From positions 508,370 to 530,351 of the forward strand of contig NW_003120924.1 in assembly GCF_000003605.2 (NCBI RefSeq): a stretch of DNA of 21,982 nt, written 5' to 3'. The notes under the pieces are model-generated. The model was not told where the DNA came from. It saw only the letters and a program-made list of their open reading frames with translations, and ran no database searches. How positions within the stretch are numbered: position 1 is the stretch's first letter; every line of letters starts with the position of its first letter. Shown here one piece after another: positions 18,950 through 21,982 of the stretch. Source of the stretch: Saccoglossus kowalevskii. Lineage: Eukaryota > Hemichordata > Enteropneusta > Harrimaniidae. The position numbers and the translations under genes are program-made.

Positions 18950-20110
18950 ATTGTGTTACAAACTACACCTACCTTGGAATATTGATAACATCATCTGGAA
19001 ATTTTACAAAACATACACTATTCGAAAAAGCATCTAAAGTTCTGTTTGCACTTAACAAAACACTATTTTTCATCACAAATATCAACATCTTTATCAAGTT
19101 AATTAATTCCAATATCAAACCAATATTGTTATATGGTGCAGAAATCCGGGGATAAGAGCATTGATTTTACAAAATTGGATAGAAGTGCTATTGAAAAAAT
19201 AAATCTTAAATACTGTAAACGAATTCTCGGCTTGTAGAAATGAGATTGGTAGTTACCCATTACTGACTGAAGTACATACTTCCATGTTTAAAGCGCGGTA
19301 GTCGTCACGCTGCGCATGTTCGACATTTGTGTTGATAAACATTGATTTTCCCATAATCCAATGCGCTCTTCAAATGGAAATCACAAGTATGAGGTTTGAC
19401 CTGGGCGCGACTTTCACTGATTACCGCCGGTGACTCCTTCGATACCTTCCAATCACATGAAAATTACCTAATTAAAGCTTGGAAACGTGTCAGTTCGTAC
19501 TCGTTGATCTGCGCAACAGTCAAAGTCGCCATCTTTGTTTGTATGAGACCCATATATTTCGCACATGCGCAGCGCAACGACTACCGCGTTTTATTAAATA
19601 TTGGTTAAGACTACGGAAACTTCCAGAAGACAATATAACAAAATTGGCATATATGAACAAACAAATAAAATAAAATAGTAATATTTGGATGTCAACAATA
19701 AAAGGCATGTTGACAGAAATTAATCAGAATTCTTTGTATGATACAGAGAAAACAATCTTAGACTCAAAACCCCAAAAATTGATTAACAAAGTGAAATGTC
19801 AAATGAAACAAAAATACACTGACCATTGGCAATCAAACATTATGAAAGATGATAGCAAATTACGTAAATACTCAAAATTTAAGTAAGATTATTGTTATGA
19901 ACAATATTTATCGTCTGGTAAATATTAAACTAAGAATCAATCTAACCAAATTCAGGATAAATAATCATGACCTTGGTATGGTAATATATGCAGATACATG
20001 CGCCACAAAACAACATTACATACAAAATACAATACAAACAAAACCTCAATTAAATATGTCACACAATTAATCTTCACGGCATTCTAACAACGCACAAATA
20101 ACACTTGATT
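18950..20110 (+). mobile_element. LINE relic: C-terminal part of reverse-transcriptase ORF, split by a MITE
   Basis: Broken plus-strand frames keep the order of a non-LTR retrotransposon C-terminus. TNYTYLGILITSSGNF (from about 18962) is followed by ILLYGAEIRG (about 19123-19152), then LDRSAIEKINLKYCKRILGL and SYPLLTEVHTSMF, up to the MITE at 19289. After the MITE come IKYWLRLRKLPEDNITKLAY (19594 onward), HWQSN...SKLRKYSKFK (about 19824-19886) and, shifted, IKLRINLTKFRINNHDLG. Stops and frameshifts show it is dead. The exact clade is not decidable by eye. An AT-rich tail follows, with an ATT microsatellite at 20218-20237 that may mark the 3' end. Confidence 0.75.
19289..19593 (+). mobile_element. 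MITE family B, copy 2, inserted into a LINE relic
   Basis: The left end is TAAAGCGCGGTAGTCGTCAC followed by GCTGCGCATG. The right end is the inverse, CATGCGCAGCGCAACGACTACCGCGTTTTA. The inverted repeat is near 30 bases and is flanked by TA. The ends closely resemble those of family A (AAAGCGGGGGAGTCGTCACCTGCGCATG), so one transposase group may mobilise both. The LINE reading frame on either side becomes continuous when the element is removed with one TA copy. Confidence 0.88.
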
Positions 20111-20217
20111 TTATATTTGATTTACTTTTTTAAAAATCTTCTTACTCATTTGTATTGATTAATATTTCTATTGCTATATACTGAAAAACAATGCGTTTCT
20201 AAAGAGGCAAAACACAA

Positions 20218-20237
20218 TTACTATTATTATTATTATT
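20218..20237. repeat. ATT trinucleotide microsatellite
   Basis: ATTACTATTATTATTATTAT is followed by TC. It lies about 100 bases after the last recognisable LINE codons and may be that element's tail. Confidence 0.85.
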
Positions 20238-20571
20238 CAATCCAACATAAATGTTTGTACCAAACCATATCTTAAAAAATACAATACATATTTTAGTTTG
20301 GGAGGAGACTCCTTCTCGCCTTTGAAATCCATTTGTCGAACTTACAGTAATTCAAGGTGACCCCGCGGTGGATCAGACTAGGTAACGACATAGCAACACT
20401 GGAGCCCCAAAACGCATACATACACATTCCCTGTCACCCAGGCAAACTCCGTAGAGCTTTGTTTGCAATGTAGATGCACCAACCAGGTGCAGTCAACGAG
20501 TAAATTTGCAAAAATGTTTGGTATTTATGTTTGATCAGCAGTAACTTAATTTATGAACATTATTAAGGCTT

Positions 20572-20636
20572 AATTTAATTTGGAGGGGAGAGGTCAATCT
20601 GTTCGCAACTCCCCTCCCTCTCAATCAAATTAAATT
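20572..20636. repeat. Nested inverted repeat (potential stem-loop)
   Basis: The outer arms AATTTAATTT (20572-20581) and AAATTAAATT (20627-20636) are perfect inverses. Directly inside, GGAGGGGAG (20582-20590) pairs with CTCCCCTCC (20609-20617). The two stems are contiguous on the left and separated by nine bases (CTCTCAATC) on the right. An 18-base loop remains. Confidence 0.7.
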
Positions 20637-20655
20637 GCCCTCCCACTGTTTTTTG

Positions 20656-20820
20656 CTCCCACTGCCCTCTCCTCACTCGGTTTTGCTCCCACTGCCCTCT
20701 CCCCACTCAGTGTTTGTTCCCCACTGCCCTCTACCCACTCAGTTTTTGTTCCCCTCTGCCTTCTCCCCACTCAATTTTGCTACATGTACCCACTGCCCTC
20801 TCCCCGCTCATTTTGTTTTT
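20656..20820. repeat. Pyrimidine-rich minisatellite, five imperfect 30-38 bp units
   Basis: The unit is CTCCCACTGCCCTCTCCCCACTCAGTTTTG with small length changes; the fourth unit carries an extra CTACATGTA-like insert. The plus strand is almost all pyrimidine between short T-runs. The 135-codon open frame across it (20635-21042) is low complexity (repeated LPSPHS) and is not credible as a gene. Related CCCTCY/CCGCTC motifs recur singly at about 21250-21395. Confidence 0.7.
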
Positions 20821-21723
20821 GCCTGTCCTCTGGACACGCAGTTGTATCAACTCTCTCCCATCCAGTTCATAATGTCTCAATTCTCCCCTCTCAACAGTTT
20901 CTGCCTTCTCCCTATCATTACCCAGAGAAGACGTTATGATCACCAGCTCCAATCCTTAAACCCATGTGAATTGAATTTAACGTTTTTCTTTATAGCAGGC
21001 GAATTTAATGGTAATATAGTACCTATATTTTCTATGAAATGACAAAATGCCATGACCCATTTCACCGGCAACACTCTTTATTAAGAGAGTTGTACCCAAG
21101 TTCAAATTTTGCACTTCTGAACATACAATGCATTATGGGAGACAATAAAAAATCGAAGAAAGCTTAGAAAGAACTTGGGATCGGGGTATTCTCAGTCTAA
21201 ACACTCCTCCCCTTTGGCAATTTGGTTTTTGATGCTAGCGGAAAATTCTGCATTTTGCTCTTACCCGCTCAATCTAAAAATGGAATTTGCCTACCCTCTG
21301 AATAAAAATCTTCTCGTACTGGAATTCCCCTCTGAGAAACCCTATTTGTAATGCCCTCCCACTGAAGATGTTTTATTTTGCCTGCCCGCTAAAAATCCTT
21401 TGCGAACACATTTTTTCACGAACAGCTCCGTTGACTGCACCTGAACCAACTCCACACCAGGGGCATCTTTGTTTGCTCATATTTTGATGACTGATTTCTC
21501 TATCATCCTTCAAAAGAGTCACTGTTCGAACACCTTCAGTACATACTGACACCCCATTTGGGTTTGTGGAGAAACATAAAAATAACCGAGTCTGATGTAC
21601 TTTGTCACAGTGTATTGCTAATGAGAAGGCACCCACAGAACTCACACTGGACAGGGGGTTCTTTCACTGCTAATATGGGGTAGGCAAGACAATAATACTG
21701 GAAATTAAATACACATATACTAG
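20821..21723. other. Right flank with scattered CCCTCY motifs
   Basis: Short pyrimidine motifs (CCCTCTGA, CCCTCCCACTG, CCCGCTAAAA) recur at irregular 30-50 base spacing from about 21250 to 21395, perhaps decayed copies of the minisatellite at 20656. A minus frame at 21373-21645 contains CPWCG but shows no family I know. Confidence 0.4.
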
Positions 21724-21982
21724 TACCAAAATATCGAGTTAAAGCTCCTGGCTTTAATACCCCTCAAAATACAATACACAGACAAATACAATGACTCACA
21801 GTTCCAGGATGTAGAAATGGATGACAGTCAATGGCTTCTGCAACACAATAACGAAGAAATACAGAAGAAATTGCAGAGGAAGGCTGTTATTCTGGAGGGC
21901 ACTGCTGAAAGCAGGAGATCGAAGAGCAGTTCATACAAGTCTCACAGAACGATGATTGAAACCTGTATCACTTGTCTCACAA
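21724..21982 (+). CDS. Open frame running off the right edge; possible exon of an unidentified gene
   Basis: From the codon after TAG (21721-21723) the plus frame stays open for 86 codons to the end of the window. The part from ATG 21818 (GAAATGG context) reads MDDSQWLLQHNNEEIQKKLQ and continues hydrophilic, with a charged helix-like stretch and then a basic, serine-rich tract (RRSKSSSYKSHR). Local base composition is richer and more codon-like than its surroundings. CAG dinucleotide-boundary sites at 21780 and 21806-21812 could be splice acceptors. I do not recognise the protein. A chance open frame of this size is possible in any one place. Confidence 0.35.

Noticed and set aside
20635-21042. 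A 135-codon plus-strand frame rich in LPSPHS
   Set aside because: It is the translation of the pyrimidine minisatellite; there is no start context, splice support or recognisable domain.
21373-21645. A 90-codon minus-strand frame with a CPWCG motif
   Set aside because: A single CxxC is not enough for a zinc-binding domain. No partner cysteine pair at a familiar spacing, splice context or family was recognised.

Overview
This is an AT-rich, intron-bearing, repeat-dense nuclear DNA window from an animal. Intergenic DNA is filled with decayed non-LTR retrotransposons (LINEs), short inverted-repeat DNA transposons (MITEs), a tRNA-like SINE head and tandem repeats. A spliced PAP2-family gene with an animal-type PLPP6 architecture points to a metazoan, most likely an invertebrate. 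I cannot name the species. Nothing looks bacterial: there are no dense ORFs or operons.

One gene is clear. It lies on the minus strand in two coding exons, 13642-13234 and 7315-6936. They join across a 5.9 kb phase-1 intron to encode a complete 262-residue membrane phosphatase of the PLPP6 (polyisoprenoid/presqualene diphosphate phosphatase) type, with all three PAP2 catalytic motifs intact. Most of the intron's notable content is a roughly 3 kb minisatellite of about 98 thirty-base units (9362-12345). The long open frames across that array come from its 30-base (10-codon) period and are probably not genes.

The last exon is surrounded by a local cluster of one MITE family. One copy lies in the 3' UTR just after the stop codon, two lie in the intron just before the splice acceptor, and one lies about 1 kb downstream. 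A longer relative with similar ends occurs at both sides of the window (1416-1712 and 19289-19593). The right-hand copy has split a LINE relic. Removing it with one TA restores the LINE reading frame, so the TA target duplication can be read directly.

LINE relics lie at 4260-4735 (minus), 15300-15860 (minus) and 18950-20110 (plus), with a possible LINE 3' tail at 12540-12692. Two further inverted-repeat elements lie at 5173-5551 and 14248-15162. A three-copy 120-135 bp tandem repeat lies at 15873-16225, a tRNA-like SINE head near 16571, and a pyrimidine-rich minisatellite beside a nested inverted repeat at 20572-20820. The window ends inside an open reading frame (21724 to the edge) that may be an exon of an unidentified gene. 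The remaining stretches hold nothing I can assign.
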